Assembly (NCBI GenBank): GCA_963931865.1 | Contig: OZ007507.1 | Coordinates: 9,004,689-9,068,688 of the forward strand | Direction of reading: 5' to 3' | Source of the DNA: Axinella damicornis | Lineage: Eukaryota; Porifera; Demospongiae; Axinellida; Axinellidae | Length of the DNA stretch: 64,000 nt | Shown here: piece by piece, positions 45,901 through 53,300 of the stretch | Layout: each line of letters begins with the position of its first letter | Position numbering within the stretch: the first letter of the stretch is position 1 | The notes under the pieces: model-generated | Database searches by the model: none | What the model was told of the DNA's origin: nothing | The model's input: only the letters and a program-made list of their open reading frames with translations | Program-made: the position numbers and the translations under genes

Positions 45901-46087
45901 ATCCAATTTTGGATGATTTATATACCATCCGTTTTTGGATAATATAATTATTAAAGTTCATGTAAGCAAACATTCAATTTCGGATGATTACAGATCATCC
46001 ATTTTTGGAATCAGAACATACCTCAAACGAAATGATTACCACTTCCCGAAACATTGGAATTTTGGTCAGAAGCAAGCGAGTTATTCC
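15984..46087 (-). CDS. ZPR1: ZPR1 zinc-finger protein, ten exons found, 5' exon missing
   Basis: ZPR1 binds eEF1A and, in animals, growth-factor receptors, and acts in cell-cycle progression and SMN-linked RNA metabolism. Exons in transcript order: 46022-46087, 45321-45416, 45037-45198, 39170-39247, 35344-35481, 21884-22022, 21510-21670, 19664-19850, 17587-17645 and 15984-16133 (stop TAG 15984-15986). Lengths sum to 1236 nt, exactly 412 codons, and every junction is in phase with GT-AG ends. Order of domains: zinc finger 1 ([12 protein letters not shown]; its first Cys pair is on the missing exon), first alpha-beta domain ([26 protein letters not shown]), zinc finger 2 (CPNC ... [14 protein letters not shown]), second domain ([29 protein letters not shown]). 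About 45 N-terminal residues known from homologues are not located. Introns reach 13 kb and hold most of the mobile elements in this window, without any exon being hit. Confidence 0.93.
17813..18866. mobile_element. TTAA-target foldback, 1054 bp, itself interrupted
   Basis: It begins GGTGGTGTCCCTGCC and ends GGGCAGGGACACCACC, flanked by TTAA at 17809-17812 and 18867-18870. The arms of about 270 bp are almost perfectly complementary (for instance CAGGTGTGTAGGGGGTACGC against GTGTACCCCCTACACACCTG). The right arm is split at a TA by the 483-bp element at 18210-18692; without it the foldback would be about 570 bp. The TTAA target suggests piggyBac-type mobilisation. Non-coding. Confidence 0.8.
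18210..18692. mobile_element. TA-target MITE, 483 bp
   Basis: Ends CCGTATAGCGGGAAAATTTG and its complement CAAATTTTCCCGCTATACGG, flanked by TA at 18208-18209 and 18693-18694. Removing it restores the right arm of the surrounding foldback base for base, which proves the insertion and the TA duplication. The TA target puts it in the Tc1/mariner superfamily. Similar CCGTATAG starts appear near 40320 and, degraded, near 26260. Confidence 0.8.
22734..23308 (+). pseudogene. Harbinger Myb/trihelix-like DNA-binding protein
   Basis: It begins [19 protein letters not shown] and later reads [18 protein letters not shown] and [20 protein letters not shown], the Trp-spaced helices of Myb/SANT-like proteins that accompany Harbinger transposases and help them bind the ends. 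At least two frameshifts (near 22790 and 22912) and stops break it. It ends about 10 bp from the transposase stop, tail to tail. Confidence 0.6.
23320..24100 (-). pseudogene. Harbinger DDE transposase, copy A, frameshifted
   Basis: HARBI1-like DDE_4 nuclease. Visible blocks: [17 protein letters not shown] start (broken here), [20 protein letters not shown] with the second catalytic Asp region, [39 protein letters not shown] with the Glu, and [12 protein letters not shown]. Compared with copy B at 26344, it has a one-base insertion near 23963 (CGGTTGCC versus CGGTGCC) and a one-base deletion near 23649, so it cannot make the full protein. The stop is at 23320. Confidence 0.85.
24324..24412. 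mobile_element. ~88-bp hairpin element
   Basis: ATTAGTTATATCATGGCAAC on the left pairs with GTTGCCATGCTATAACTAAT on the right, with a GC-rich centre. It starts exactly where the duplicated Harbinger segment ends. Superfamily unknown; the flanks give no clear target duplication. Confidence 0.5.
24413..24667 (+). CDS. Zinc-finger-like open frame upstream of the Crypton gene
   Basis: The frame contains [23 protein letters not shown], with the Cys/His spacing of a C2H2 finger (C-x4-C-x12-H-x4-H), then an acidic helical tail and a stop at 24665-24667. No start of my own choosing is defensible because the 5' side is a hairpin insertion. It may be the 3' part of a gene, or an accessory gene of the Crypton element that follows 180 bp downstream. 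I do not recognise it beyond the finger. Confidence 0.35.
   Translation: MHDTLQVECALLLSLHVHSDNKCPVDGCSHYVESESVVDHFLSEHTSLDISAEHCMEALKTCSEDLYNYEKLLNQIFRDIWNNN
24844..26208 (+). pseudogene. Crypton tyrosine recombinase with one in-frame stop
   Basis: About 454 codons in one frame, broken only by TAA at 25705-25707. The acidic N-terminus carries a KKRKT basic patch. Residues about 95-250 form the SAM-like core-binding domain ([35 protein letters not shown]). The catalytic half has [12 protein letters not shown] with the first Arg, [19 protein letters not shown], then [13 protein letters not shown] (the HxxR box) and [19 protein letters not shown] (GH and the Tyr nucleophile). This is the DUF3504-type recombinase of animal Cryptons, also found domesticated in ZMYM2 and QRICH1. 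A donor-like GTAAGT overlaps the stop, but no acceptor gives a sensible intron. The gene is flanked by two direct copies of a Harbinger segment. Confidence 0.85.
26271..27331. repeat. Direct repeat B of the 23285-24322 segment
   Basis: A ~1.05 kb stretch that repeats 23285-24322 in the same orientation with very few differences: small indels (GTTCATA extra near 26312, CGTA extra near 26380, GCAGGTGCACT extra near 27262) and scattered substitutions. It covers the Harbinger transposase and about 220 bp of other sequence beyond the transposase start, so it looks like a segmental duplication rather than two separate insertions. Confidence 0.85.
26344..27105 (-). pseudogene. Harbinger DDE transposase, copy B, longest open frame
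   Basis: The same HARBI1-like protein as copy A, but open from [20 protein letters not shown] (an internal start; the true N-terminal exon is not here) through [14 protein letters not shown] (first Asp), [17 protein letters not shown] (second Asp) and [11 protein letters not shown] (Glu) to VLHNFCEF. Near 26380 four extra bases turn TA into TACGTA and shift the last residues out of frame, changing the ending from that of copy A. Lacking its N-terminus, it is probably non-functional. Confidence 0.85.
27115..27540 (+). other. Unrecognised coding-like remnant
   Basis: Across small frameshifts the plus strand reads [54 protein letters not shown] and [20 protein letters not shown], then [18 protein letters not shown]. 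The helical, Leu-patterned character and the repeated first part (24110-24322 carries a copy) suggest a decayed protein gene of unknown type. I cannot name a family. Confidence 0.3.
27829..28818 (+). pseudogene. Tc1/IS630-like DDE transposase, two frameshifts
   Basis: Start ATG 27829 ([20 protein letters not shown]). Two helix-turn-helix segments follow: [20 protein letters not shown] and [16 protein letters not shown]. Then the catalytic core: [14 protein letters not shown] (first Asp), [11 protein letters not shown] (second Asp), [18 protein letters not shown] (acidic third residue, Glu). The frame is lost at 28411-28414, where TA has become TACGTA, and again near 28790; allowing for the second shift the protein would stop at TGA 28816-28818 after IYNQL. 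Family length of about 330 residues fits. Shares the element at 27692-30554. Confidence 0.85.
28923..29021. mobile_element. Mutator-like hairpin, 99 bp
   Basis: Ends TAGCCTCATTCCCAGGCTCC and GGAGCCTGGGAACAAGGCTA with a central ATACATAGATATTGTATAC-like loop and AAAGCTGGGGAGG arms. Same end sequence as the hairpins at 696, 5220, 5702, 11238 and 58443. No target duplication is evident here. Inserted after the transposase stop of the surrounding transposon. Confidence 0.65.
29091..30340 (-). pseudogene. Second gene of the Tc1/IS630-type element (PB1-like + SHOCT-like)
   Basis: Start ATG at 30340-30338 ([20 protein letters not shown]), a Gln-rich helical lead, then a Ser/Thr/Pro linker. A compact domain follows ([52 protein letters not shown]) that looks like a ubiquitin/PB1-type beta-grasp fold, then a basic/Pro-rich stretch and a C-terminal helix pair [20 protein letters not shown] typical of SHOCT oligomerisation motifs. 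One frameshift lies near 29770. The natural end is probably near 29340; the frame happens to run on to 29091 through short repeats. Role unknown; an oligomerising partner of the transposase is my inference. Confidence 0.55.
30681..30820. mobile_element. piggyBac-type MITE, 140 bp
   Basis: TTAA (30677-30680) then CTCTTTACCAACC at the left, GGTTGGTAAAGAG then TTAA (30821-30824) at the right. The interior has GACTGCAAAAGCCGTCATGA and an AT-rich middle. Copies at 47416-47556 (inverted) and 61704-61830 are close relatives. TTAA duplication and short C-rich ends are hallmarks of piggyBac-mobilised MITEs. Confidence 0.85.
30891..34040 (+). pseudogene. Ty3/gypsy gag-pol, truncated and frameshifted
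   Basis: Order of domains: gag capsid-like region ([15 protein letters not shown], 30950-31250); two CCHC knuckles ([14 protein letters not shown] and [14 protein letters not shown], near 31570-31690); aspartic protease ([13 protein letters not shown], near 31820); reverse transcriptase ([44 protein letters not shown], 32570-32900); RNase H ([18 protein letters not shown], 33290-33350); start of the integrase zinc domain ([20 protein letters not shown], 33950-34000). The integrase core is deleted, several frameshifts separate the blocks, and I find no LTRs. It lies in the ZPR1 intron 35344-22022, antisense to the gene. Confidence 0.85.
34025..34480 (+). other. Series of three exon-like segments, unrecognised
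   Basis: Immediately after the gypsy break, three segments have matching splice signals and phases: about 34034-34120 ([20 protein letters not shown] ... KAFYE, donor GTATAC), about 34215-34270 ([20 protein letters not shown], donor GTCAGT) and from about 34370 ([20 protein letters not shown] ... [14 protein letters not shown]), which runs into a palindrome insertion at 34480. They may be the remains of a host gene or of a gene carried by a transposon. I do not recognise the protein. Confidence 0.25.
34480..34519. mobile_element. 40-bp palindrome of the GAGCGCAT family
   Basis: CAGGAGCGCATGAGCCGCC pairs with GGCGGCTCATGCGCTCCG around a GAA loop. It shares ends with the palindromes at 1197 and 5113. 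No convincing flanking repeat here. Confidence 0.5.
35625..36489. mobile_element. hAT-type element, 865 bp, with a piggyBac-type element inside
   Basis: Ends TAGGGCTAGAACGACTAG and TTGTTCAGGCCCTA; flanked by an exact 8-base repeat ATGAGGAC (35617-35624 and 36490-36497), the hAT signature. Subterminal words GACTAGTCGACTAAT repeat on both sides. The 502-bp element at 35852-36353 plus its TTAA duplicate account for most of the interior, leaving a 359-bp original MITE. It lies in a ZPR1 intron. Confidence 0.8.
35852..36353. mobile_element. piggyBac-type non-autonomous element, 502 bp
   Basis: TTAA (35848-35851), then CCCTTTACCAACCAATGACTG; the right end is GGTTGGTAAAGAG followed by TTAA (36354-36357). 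The first ~38 bases match the 140-bp MITEs, but the interior (GTGCAAACAGCATGGCCGTG, GATAGGCTCTGCGCC) matches 12721-13224 instead. So two size classes share ends. Non-coding. Confidence 0.85.
37262..37780 (+). repeat. Dispersed repeat, copy 2, plus half of a palindromic unit
   Basis: Bases 37262-37400 resemble one arm of the palindrome at 38243-38520 (TAGGGATAGCAGAAC ... AACAGCTCAATATACAACCC). Bases 37434-37780 are a diverged copy of the 12290-12640 repeat (TCATCTTCGAGTGTTTTTATG). A TTCTTTC-rich microsatellite lies at 37645-37685. No coding sequence. Confidence 0.5.
38243..38520. mobile_element. Near-perfect 278-bp palindrome
   Basis: AAACAAGTAATAAAAAACAT ... GTATACAATCCCCCTACA on the left is repeated inverted as TGTAGGGGGTTGTATAC ... 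ATGTTTTTTATTACTTGTTT. The arms of about 118 bp look identical, indicating recent formation or conversion. The same hydrophobic open frame appears on both strands because of this symmetry, so it is not evidence of a gene. Confidence 0.8.
38590..38920 (-). repeat. Dispersed repeat, copy 3 (inverted)
   Basis: The reverse complement aligns with 12290-12640 and 37434-37780 (GGGATAGAGCAGAAACGCAA, TTCATCTTCGAGTGTTTCCC, GCCAAAATCGG). Non-coding. Confidence 0.5.
38981..39045. repeat. Hairpin and GAAACGT motif
   Basis: TAGGTCTTCCTCAAGGTGTA is followed by its complement TACCTTGAGGAAGACCTA, then CCCAGGTTGAAACGTAGTG. The word TGAGGAAGACCTAC-CAGGT-GAAACRT also occurs at about 21383-21425, and a weaker version near 4546. 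It is a recurring short motif, probably the tail of some repeat family. Confidence 0.5.
40596..44480 (+). pseudogene. pogo/Tigger transposase split by a piggyBac insertion
   Basis: The first half has the Psq-type helix-turn-helix ([20 protein letters not shown], 40706), the Tc5-type DNA-binding end (near 40960-41030) and the DDE core: [15 protein letters not shown] (first Asp, 41130), LLLLLDGH (second Asp, 41463) and [15 protein letters not shown] (third Asp, 41560). The sense frame then stops near 41670. It resumes at about 43927 with [17 protein letters not shown] and continues to a Tigger-like C-terminus with [19 protein letters not shown] and a charged coiled coil ending about 44470. Several frameshifts and stops confirm it is dead. 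The host strand is opposite to ZPR1, in whose intron it lies. Confidence 0.85.
41690..43430 (+). pseudogene. piggyBac transposase, frameshifted
   Basis: DDE_Tnp_1_7 family. From 41992: [59 protein letters not shown]. Catalytic blocks: [15 protein letters not shown] (42467), [14 protein letters not shown] (42690) and [15 protein letters not shown] (43000), so all three Asp are present. The C-terminal Cys-rich finger CTICSNKI ... [14 protein letters not shown] (43280-43390) ends at a stop near 43420. Three frameshifts split the gene. A GGGTCAATTTGACCC palindrome at 41703-41717 resembles piggyBac subterminal repeats. I could not find matching terminal repeats, so the element borders are open. 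Confidence 0.85.
44606..44660. repeat. GT-rich microsatellite
   Basis: An imperfect (GT)n tract, TGTGTGTGTTTGTGTATGTG and so on, about 50 bp. It lies in the ZPR1 intron between exons 45037-45198 and 39170-39247, just past the pogo remnant. Confidence 0.8.
45499..45883. mobile_element. Possible hAT-like MITE
   Basis: CAGAGGTCGAAATAAGG at the left and TTTTTTCGACCTCTG at the right form short inverted ends 385 bp apart. The 8-base flanks ATAGCCTG and ATAGGGAA agree only partly. Interior non-coding. CAGRG-type ends are common in hAT elements. Confidence 0.4.
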
Positions 46088-46379
46088 CTGCATGGGATGA
46101 GAAACAGACATGCTGCTGAAGTTTAGGTTTCCAGCCACCACCCTTTCATTGTTATGGTCTCTTGAGGCAATTGAGTGGGTGGGTACAGATAGGTGAGTGC
46201 TTACCTAGCAGAACTGAGTGCTAAATTTATGCATTCCTAATAATATTGTAAGGAAACGGTATCTTTCTACTTTGTACACTACATAACCAACAGAGGTCAT
46301 AAGATCGTAAACAGCACTCAAACAACCAGCAGAGAAACTAACATGACTCATGATTACAGTTCTAAGCTGATGACCCAAT

Positions 46380-46411
<32 letters not shown>
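46380..46411. repeat. Poly-G run
   Basis: About 31 G in a row upstream of the first located ZPR1 exon. A compressed or misassembled stretch here could hide sequence, which matters because the first ZPR1 exon has not been found. Confidence 0.8.
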
Positions 46412-46413
<2 letters not shown>

Positions 46414-47415
46414 CTCAAACTCCAGGCTGTATTCATGTCTGAAGGGAAGGAGTCAACGTGATTGAGACAAACCAAGATCTCAAGGTCATGACATTGTGGA
46501 GCAAATTTCAGTGCACACTAGTTTCAATGTAAATGGGAGGGGCTTATGGAAGATGCTCAATTTACTTTGAGGCCTTTTGGTGGGGTGCCTCAGTACTGCA
46601 AATCAAAAACAGAACAGTGGTAAGGAAGTTAATGTACCTGCTGTATGGCATGGTTGGGCTACATGGTCATGCAGTTGCTTGCAACAACGAACCCATGGTG
46701 ACAGCACTCAACAAAGGTACAGGCTAAGATGTGGATACTACATGTGCACCTTGCTTCTTCAGAGACAGCTAGGACCTCACTGGGCTTGTATGCACAGACC
46801 CATGCAATCACTATGTGTGGTCATATATTAGCTTGCTTGTCCCAGATCCATTCAAGAAATTAGCGCATGCGCATAGGTATGGCCATGGAAATGGCCTTCG
46901 CACTTGTTTATAAGCTAGTTGGGAATTGCAAATTACTGTGTTCATTTGAACGATTGCGCGTTTGTTTACGGCAAGACAGCATGCCATATAAACGGTGAAG
47001 GCACACACCGTGCACTCTCTCATCAGTGGACATGCGCTGAAAATTTCATCGGACAGGCAACCTGAAATTCTCAGTAGCTTCTAATGAGGAATAGAAGTGC
47101 AAGGTTAGCAGAAAATTGACAGGGACCAATGGGTGCAAGTGGTTGTTGTTGTCATAGCAACAGCAGCCTGCGATTTCATTTTTGGCTTTTAACAAATAAC
47201 TACACTCCTGGTAGGGGATAAATTGTGCCGCGTATGTAAATTACTAATGCTTGACTACTTAGGATTGGCCTACAAAGATTTCCGCTTTCCGTTTCTGTCT
47301 TTTCCATGGGCCTTGTATGGACTGCCTTTAGTGCAAGTATGAACTGGCCTAAGAAGTACTTGGTTGCCAAGTGGTTGCCTTTTGATCTGCCTTGAGGCTT
47401 GCTGATAACTATTAA

Positions 47416-47556
47416 CTCTTTACCAACCATAAGAAACAGCTTAAGGAAGCAAAACCCTGCATTAAAGTATAACGCCCAGTATTAAATTCCCCATATTAAT
47501 TATTATGGGCTTATGGGAGCTCATGACAGCTTTTGCAGTCATTGGTTGGTAAAGAG
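47416..47556. mobile_element. piggyBac-type MITE, 141 bp (inverted copy)
   Basis: TTAA (47412-47415), CTCTTTACCAACC, an interior complementary to that of 30681-30820, GGTTGGTAAAGAG, TTAA (47557-47560). Only the ends are inverted repeats; the interior gives the orientation, opposite to the 30681 copy. Confidence 0.85.
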
Positions 47557-47737
47557 TTAACCTTGTGCTTGCCAATTGTTGGCTGCTGTGAACTTGCTGC
47601 TGCCTTGTGGCTTCTATAGTCAGCCCAGTTCTGTACGTACGTACTAGTTTGTAGGAATAAATTCGATTTGTGATATAATAATTACACCATAAGGTCATGC
47701 AACAAAGAAAGCCAGTGAAAAGGAGAAGCAACAAAGA

Positions 47738-48463
47738 GTGTGTGACCTGTGCACTGGCTCGTTTAAAGCCTCGGAGGAGGTTCTTCAGGGTGAAGGCAAC
47801 TGCAGGCTACACATGCACCGCTACTGTGCAGGCCTTCCCAAGACCCAGTACGAAGAGCTCATTGCAAGCTCTACTCCCTTCGTTTGCTTGGTGTGTACCC
47901 AGCGACTTCACAAGGCGGAGGTCTTGGCCCTGCAAAATGAACTAGCTTCGCTCAAGTCCGAACTTGTCGAACTTTGTTCTACTATTGCAAATTCGTCCCC
48001 AACGCTGCTAGCCCCTCTCGCAGAGCACGGCAAAACGTCTCCTTCAGTAAACAGCCATGGGGACGAACTTCGTGCGCTAAGAGAAGAAGTTGACAAAATT
48101 GCAGCTGTGATAAATGTTGAACCAAGGAACTATGCAAAGGTGGCGGCCACACATCCGACACACCCGAAGAGGGGACCAGCATCGAAGAGGCAGTCTCGAC
48201 CAAAGGGAACCTCTGGCTCGAATAGAGGAACCACGACCACTGATGACAGTCCTAGTAAGCGCATGCATGCACCACGACAAATGGAAAAAGTAGGAGCTAG
48301 GAAAATGTGGGGAACCCTAAGGACAACCATCTCATCGGCTGTATCATCCACACTGGCAAAGTTGACTACCATCCCTCAGGGTGAGCTCCATGTCAAGCGT
48401 AAGTATAAACAATCTAATGACGGAGTTAAGCCCATGCATTGGTGGTTTGTGCTAAGGCTGTGA
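47738..48463 (+). pseudogene. LINE ORF1 (PHD-like finger, coiled coil)
   Basis: It opens with CDLCTGSFKASEEVLQGEGN ... HMHRYCAGL ... CLVC, a PHD/RING-like Cys-His pattern, then a Leu-rich coiled coil (ALQNELASLKSELVELCSTI, about residues 65-85), a basic Ser/Thr linker, and the block ARKMWGTLRTTISSAVSST ... ELHVKRKYK ... WWFV found at the end of CR1-type ORF1 proteins. No ATG lies in frame at the start; a frameshift at about 48463 separates the last residues (KLDDEWGKVSLQTNWKLMPL). Confidence 0.7.
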
Positions 48464-48749
48464 TGGGTAAGCTTGATGACGAATGGGGGAAAGTATCACT
48501 ACAGACAAATTGGAAACTCATGCCTCTCCTGCATTTCTCTAACCATGACCACTCTGAGTCATCTACCCCTGCACCCACCATCAGCAATCCCTCCCCATAT
48601 ACCGTCCTCCATGCCTACTTCTCCAGTACTATCCTCCAATGATCATTTTTTATCGGAACTGGTGATCAATCAAGCCGAAAGTCCGCCCCAAACGGACCAC
48701 TAACGTCATGCTCTCAACCTCCCAGACCACCTGGCAACAAATCCTTTTC

Positions 48750-50119
48750 TGTTACGTACTTTAATTGTAGAAGTGTACTCCCCAAACATGATGAACTGGT
48801 TGCTCTTTGTTTGTCCAACAAGCCTGACGTTATCTGCCTAGTTGAAACTTGGCTCAGTACTGATGTTCTAGACAATGAAGTGGACATCCCACATTATTCT
48901 CTCATCAGATTTGATCGCAACAGGCACGGTGGGGGTGTCGCTATGTATGTTCACAGTAGTATTTTAGTTTTATCAGTCGGTCCTGCTGGTCTGGAACTTG
49001 TTATTGTTTCTCTAAACAGGAATAATTTGAAACTTTGTTTATGCGTTTTTTATAGGCCCCCATCTTCGTGTTCAGATATTTCTGATAGTTTGTGTGATGC
49101 TCTGTTTTCTGTTGACATTCCTTACTTTGCTAATTTTGTACTACTTGGTGATTTTAATGTAGACTTTAATAACCCGTCATGTCACCTCTACTCCCAGGTT
49201 TTTAATCTTATGAATACTTTCTCTCTATCCCAAGTTGTAGGCACACCCTACTCACTTTTCCCATAGTGGTCATCCTTCTGTCATAGATCTTGTCTTTGTA
49301 TCAAACATTCACAATTTACTTGAGTGTACAGTCATCCCCCCACTTTCCAACTCCGATCATCTGGGACTCTCAGTCACACTGCAGCACTGTCACATGGCTC
49401 CACAAAATGCTGTACGCCGCAAGGTATGGAGATACAAGCACGCTGACTTTGAGAGGGCTAACGACATGATTTGTGATCTGGACCTTGATGAAATTTTAGT
49501 CCGTGATGATATCCAGGCAACTTGGTCAAACCTAAAGAATGCATTTCTCAACACAATGGAGTCCTGTATCCCGAAAGCAGTCTTACCTGTGAGGCACAAC
49601 CTACCATGGTGAAATTGTGCAGCTAATTAGAAAGAGAAACCTCCTTTTCAGAAGGGCGCACAGCAGTGGTAATAGAGACGATCAAGAGAAGTTCAAACAA
49701 CTCAGAAATAGAATTGTCTCCAAATTGAGATCTGCAAAGAAGGAATTCTTCACTAAACTCCATCCCCGTAACCCAAAAGAGTTCTGGAAACTTGTTAAGG
49801 CAGTGAAATGTAAGAGTACTACTCTCCCCACTCTCGAGTTTGGAAGTACTGTGGCCACATCAGACCTGGGGAAAGCCAACTTGCTAAACGATGTTTTTAT
49901 AAATTCATTCAACCTCTCCACCCCAGTCTTGGACGTATCAGACCTACCTACCATCAACAGACCCTAACGAATGCCCCGCGTTCTTACTCTGTACCGAAGA
50001 CGAAGTGTATCGAATGTTATCAACCCCAAATCTAGCGGCCACGATGAAATATCTGCCCGGATGCTGAAAGAAACTGCTCTTAGCATGACTCCAGCTATTA
50101 CCCAACTATTCAACATCTC
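48750..50119 (+). pseudogene. LINE ORF2, endonuclease half, frameshifted
   Basis: Apurinic-type endonuclease motifs in order: VTYFNCRSVLPKHDELV, DVICLVETWLS, RHGGGVAMYV, FVLLGDFNVDF and, after a two-base frameshift near 49245, HPSVIDLVFVSN and SDHLGLSV. The linker to the reverse transcriptase continues through stops near 49612 and 49967, with KSSGHDEISARMLKETALS just before the BEL insertion at 50119. Confidence 0.8.
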
Positions 50120-50288
50120 TGTAAGGAACTGAATTGTCATTAGACATTCCTGTTTATTCATGAGTTGTATACTCACGTGATCTACCACGAGGAGAATCAG
50201 AAATTTTTGTGATCTGATCGAAGTGAAGCATGAGTGAAGCATGAGAGTAGAAAATAGATAGCTAGAGCAATAGTTTGAGTTTATTACA
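50120..50288 (+). repeat. BEL/Pao left LTR
   Basis: TGTAAGGAACTGAATTGTCA ... GTTTGAGTTTATTACA, 169 bp, with a tandem AAGTGAAGCATG / AGTGAAGCATG near its middle. It matches the right LTR at 55988-56156 without a difference I can find. Confidence 0.95.
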
Positions 50289-50306
50289 TGGTGCCGAAAC
50301 CCGGGA
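50289..50306 (+). other. BEL/Pao primer-binding site
   Basis: TGGTGCCGAAACCCGGGA directly abuts the left LTR; TGG plus the following bases is complementary to a tRNA 3' end ending in CCA. I do not assign the tRNA. Confidence 0.75.
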
Positions 50307-50394
50307 TTTAGTCAGATGCTCTAGCTAATTCAGTGTAGACACTTGAGTTTGACAGCCTAGCCGCAGATAGCTGATAAGCTACGACTTTGTTGAA

Positions 50395-53300
50395 ATGGCC
50401 GAAGCGCTGTTAAAGAAGAAGAGAGTTCGAGCAGGCCATAGGGCCTCTGCCACTAAGATTCTTCATCATGTTGACGCGACTCTCACTGTGGACACCCCTG
50501 ACGCCTCGAGGCTAGCGCTTCACAAAATGAGCCTCGGCGAGAAATTGGAAACATTGAAGACGTTGGACAACGAGATAATTGACCTCATCGAGGATGAAAC
50601 TGCCTTAGGAGAGGAGATTGAACAGGCTGACGCCTTCAAAGAGTCCATCTACGCTGCCATGATCAGGATCCAGAAATTCCCCATCGCTCCGCCCGCCGAG
50701 CGGCGTAGCCACGCCCCTGGAGAAACTGAACCGCGTGAGCGCCCCGGGTCCGAGATAGCAATTTCCCGATCCTGTGCAAGACTGCCGAAGTTGACCCTAC
50801 GCTCGTTCAACGGCGACATAACCAAGTGGACAAGCTTCTGGGATTCATTTGAGTCCGCGATCCACAGCAACAGAGATCTATCTGACATTGACAGATTCAA
50901 TTATCTGAATTCACTGCTGGAGCGCACAGCCCGAGATGCTGTTTCAGGTCTGACGTTGACATCTGCCAACTACCACGAAGCCATCAGTATCCTGAAGAAG
51001 AGATTTGGCAGCAAACAGCAAATAATCAGCAAGCATATGGACATCCTTCTCAATGTCGATCCAGTGACCTCCTCGCATGCCGTTAAGGCACTGCGTCAGC
51101 TCTATGACCTCGTTGAATCGCACATTCGCAGTCTGAAGTCACTTGGAGTTGCCTCTGAAACCTACGGGAGCCTTCTCTCGCCAGTGCTGCTGAACAAGCT
51201 GCCGACAGACTTGAGACTGATTGTCAGCAGAGAAATATCGGAAGAAGACTGGAACTTAGACTCGCTGTTGAAGGTCATGGAACGGGAAATCGAGGCCCGA
51301 GAGCGTGTCGGGACGAGTCGTTCACAACCACCTCGAATGTCAGAGAGAGACTCACCGACCGCCACAACGTTAGTGACTGGAGCTACATGTACGTTGAACA
51401 GCCCCTTGTGCTGCTATTGTCAGCAGGCTCACTCGTCAAACAACTGCAAGGCTGTAACTCGTGTGGAAGAACGCAAACAGATTCTGATGAGGAATGGTCG
51501 ATGCTTCACTTGCCTGAGAAAGGGCCACGTCAGCCGTGCCTGTCGTTCCTCCAACAAGTGTTACAAGTGCAGCGGTCGACACCACAGCAGCATTTGCACG
51601 AAAGGCCAAGGAGCCCCCAACAATCAGCGTCCGATTGCGTCATCTGTCAGTGCTACCTCACAACAGCAATCCAATGAGCCAGCCTCACCTACGCCCCGTT
51701 TTGGCCTCAACCCGAGTGCGCCGACTTTCACTGCCCCGACCAGTACTGCCCTCTTAACCGAGGCCAATGAGACAGTTCTACTGCAGACTGCCATCGCAGA
51801 CATATACGGCCCGCACAACCCACAAGCTACGCTGAAGGTACGAATGGTTCTCGATAGTGGGAGTCAACGTTCCTACATGACGACTCGAGCCAGGAAGGCA
51901 CTTGGTCTTACCTCGGAGAGTGAGTGTCATCTAGCGATTGCAGCGTTTGGCAATAGAAGAGGTGCCTCCCAATTGTGTGGAGTTGTTCGAGTTGGAGTGA
52001 AGACGAGGGATGGTCCTGACATGGAGCTGACGCTATTCACGGTACCGCACATTTGTGATCCGCTGTCTGCCCAGCCAATTTCTCTGTGTGCCGAGACCTG
52101 CAGTCATCTATTACAGCTCGACCTAGCTGACACTTCTGATGGTGAGACCCTGATGGAAATAGATGTCTTGATTGGTTCTGATTACTACTGGCAGCTCACC
52201 ACCGGGAAGGTCCTCCGTGGTGACAGTGGTCCAGTTGCCATACACACACGACTGGGATGGGTGCTGTCAGGCCCCACAACTCTAACTGGACATCCGATGC
52301 CCGCAGTCAGCCTCATTGCCACTCATACATTGAGAATCGACTCAGAACCTTGCAACACAGGAAGGTTGGATGAGACGCTGCGCTCCTTTTGGGAGTTGGA
52401 GTCATTGGGAATCTGTGAGCCCGACAAGTCAGTCCTTGACGATTTCGATAGCAGCATCCAATTCAAGGAGGGAAGATACGAGGTCTCATTGCCCTGGAAG
52501 GAATCCCATGGACCACTACCGACCAATTATGAATTGAGCTTGAAGAGACTGCATGGCCTGCTACATCGACTTCGACATCACCCGGAAATCCTCAAAGGGT
52601 ACGATGCAATCATTCAGGAACAGAGAGGAAAGGGCATAGTGCAAGTTGTTGAGAATTCCGGCGACGAGAGTGACAAGAAGCTGCACTACCTACCACACCA
52701 CGCAGTGATCCGGAGTGACAAAGAAACAACAAAAGTCAGGGTCGTCTACGACGCGTCTGCAAGATCGAGTGGGTCATCGCTGAACGATTGCCTGTATACA
52801 GGCCCAAAGTTCAACCAGAAAATTCTCGACATCTTACTGAGGTTTCGCTCCCACCGAATTGCCCTCACAGCAGACATAGAGAAAGCGTTCTTAATGATCT
52901 CAATGGCTGAGAAAGACAGAGATGTACTACGCTTTCTGTGGTTCGAGAATGTCTCCCTTGACCAACCCAAGGTCATCATCCTGAGATTTACCCGAGTGGC
53001 GTTCGGTGTCTCCTCCAGTCCATTTCTGTTGAATGCCACAATTAAACATCATGTGGGAAGATTTGCTTCCTCCCACCCCAGACTAGTCAAGGAGCTTCTG
53101 CAGTCGATCTACGTGGATGATGTGGCCTTCGGAGCAGTTGACGAAGAGAGTGCCTACGAGTTGTATAGTGACTCCAAGGAGATGCTGAAAAGTGGATCGT
53201 TCAATTTGCGGAAGTTTGCCACCAACTCCCCAACTTTGCAGGAGAAAATCAACAAGGCTGAAGGGCTGAGTAGTGAAGAGCATCCAGCTGAACAGTGTGG

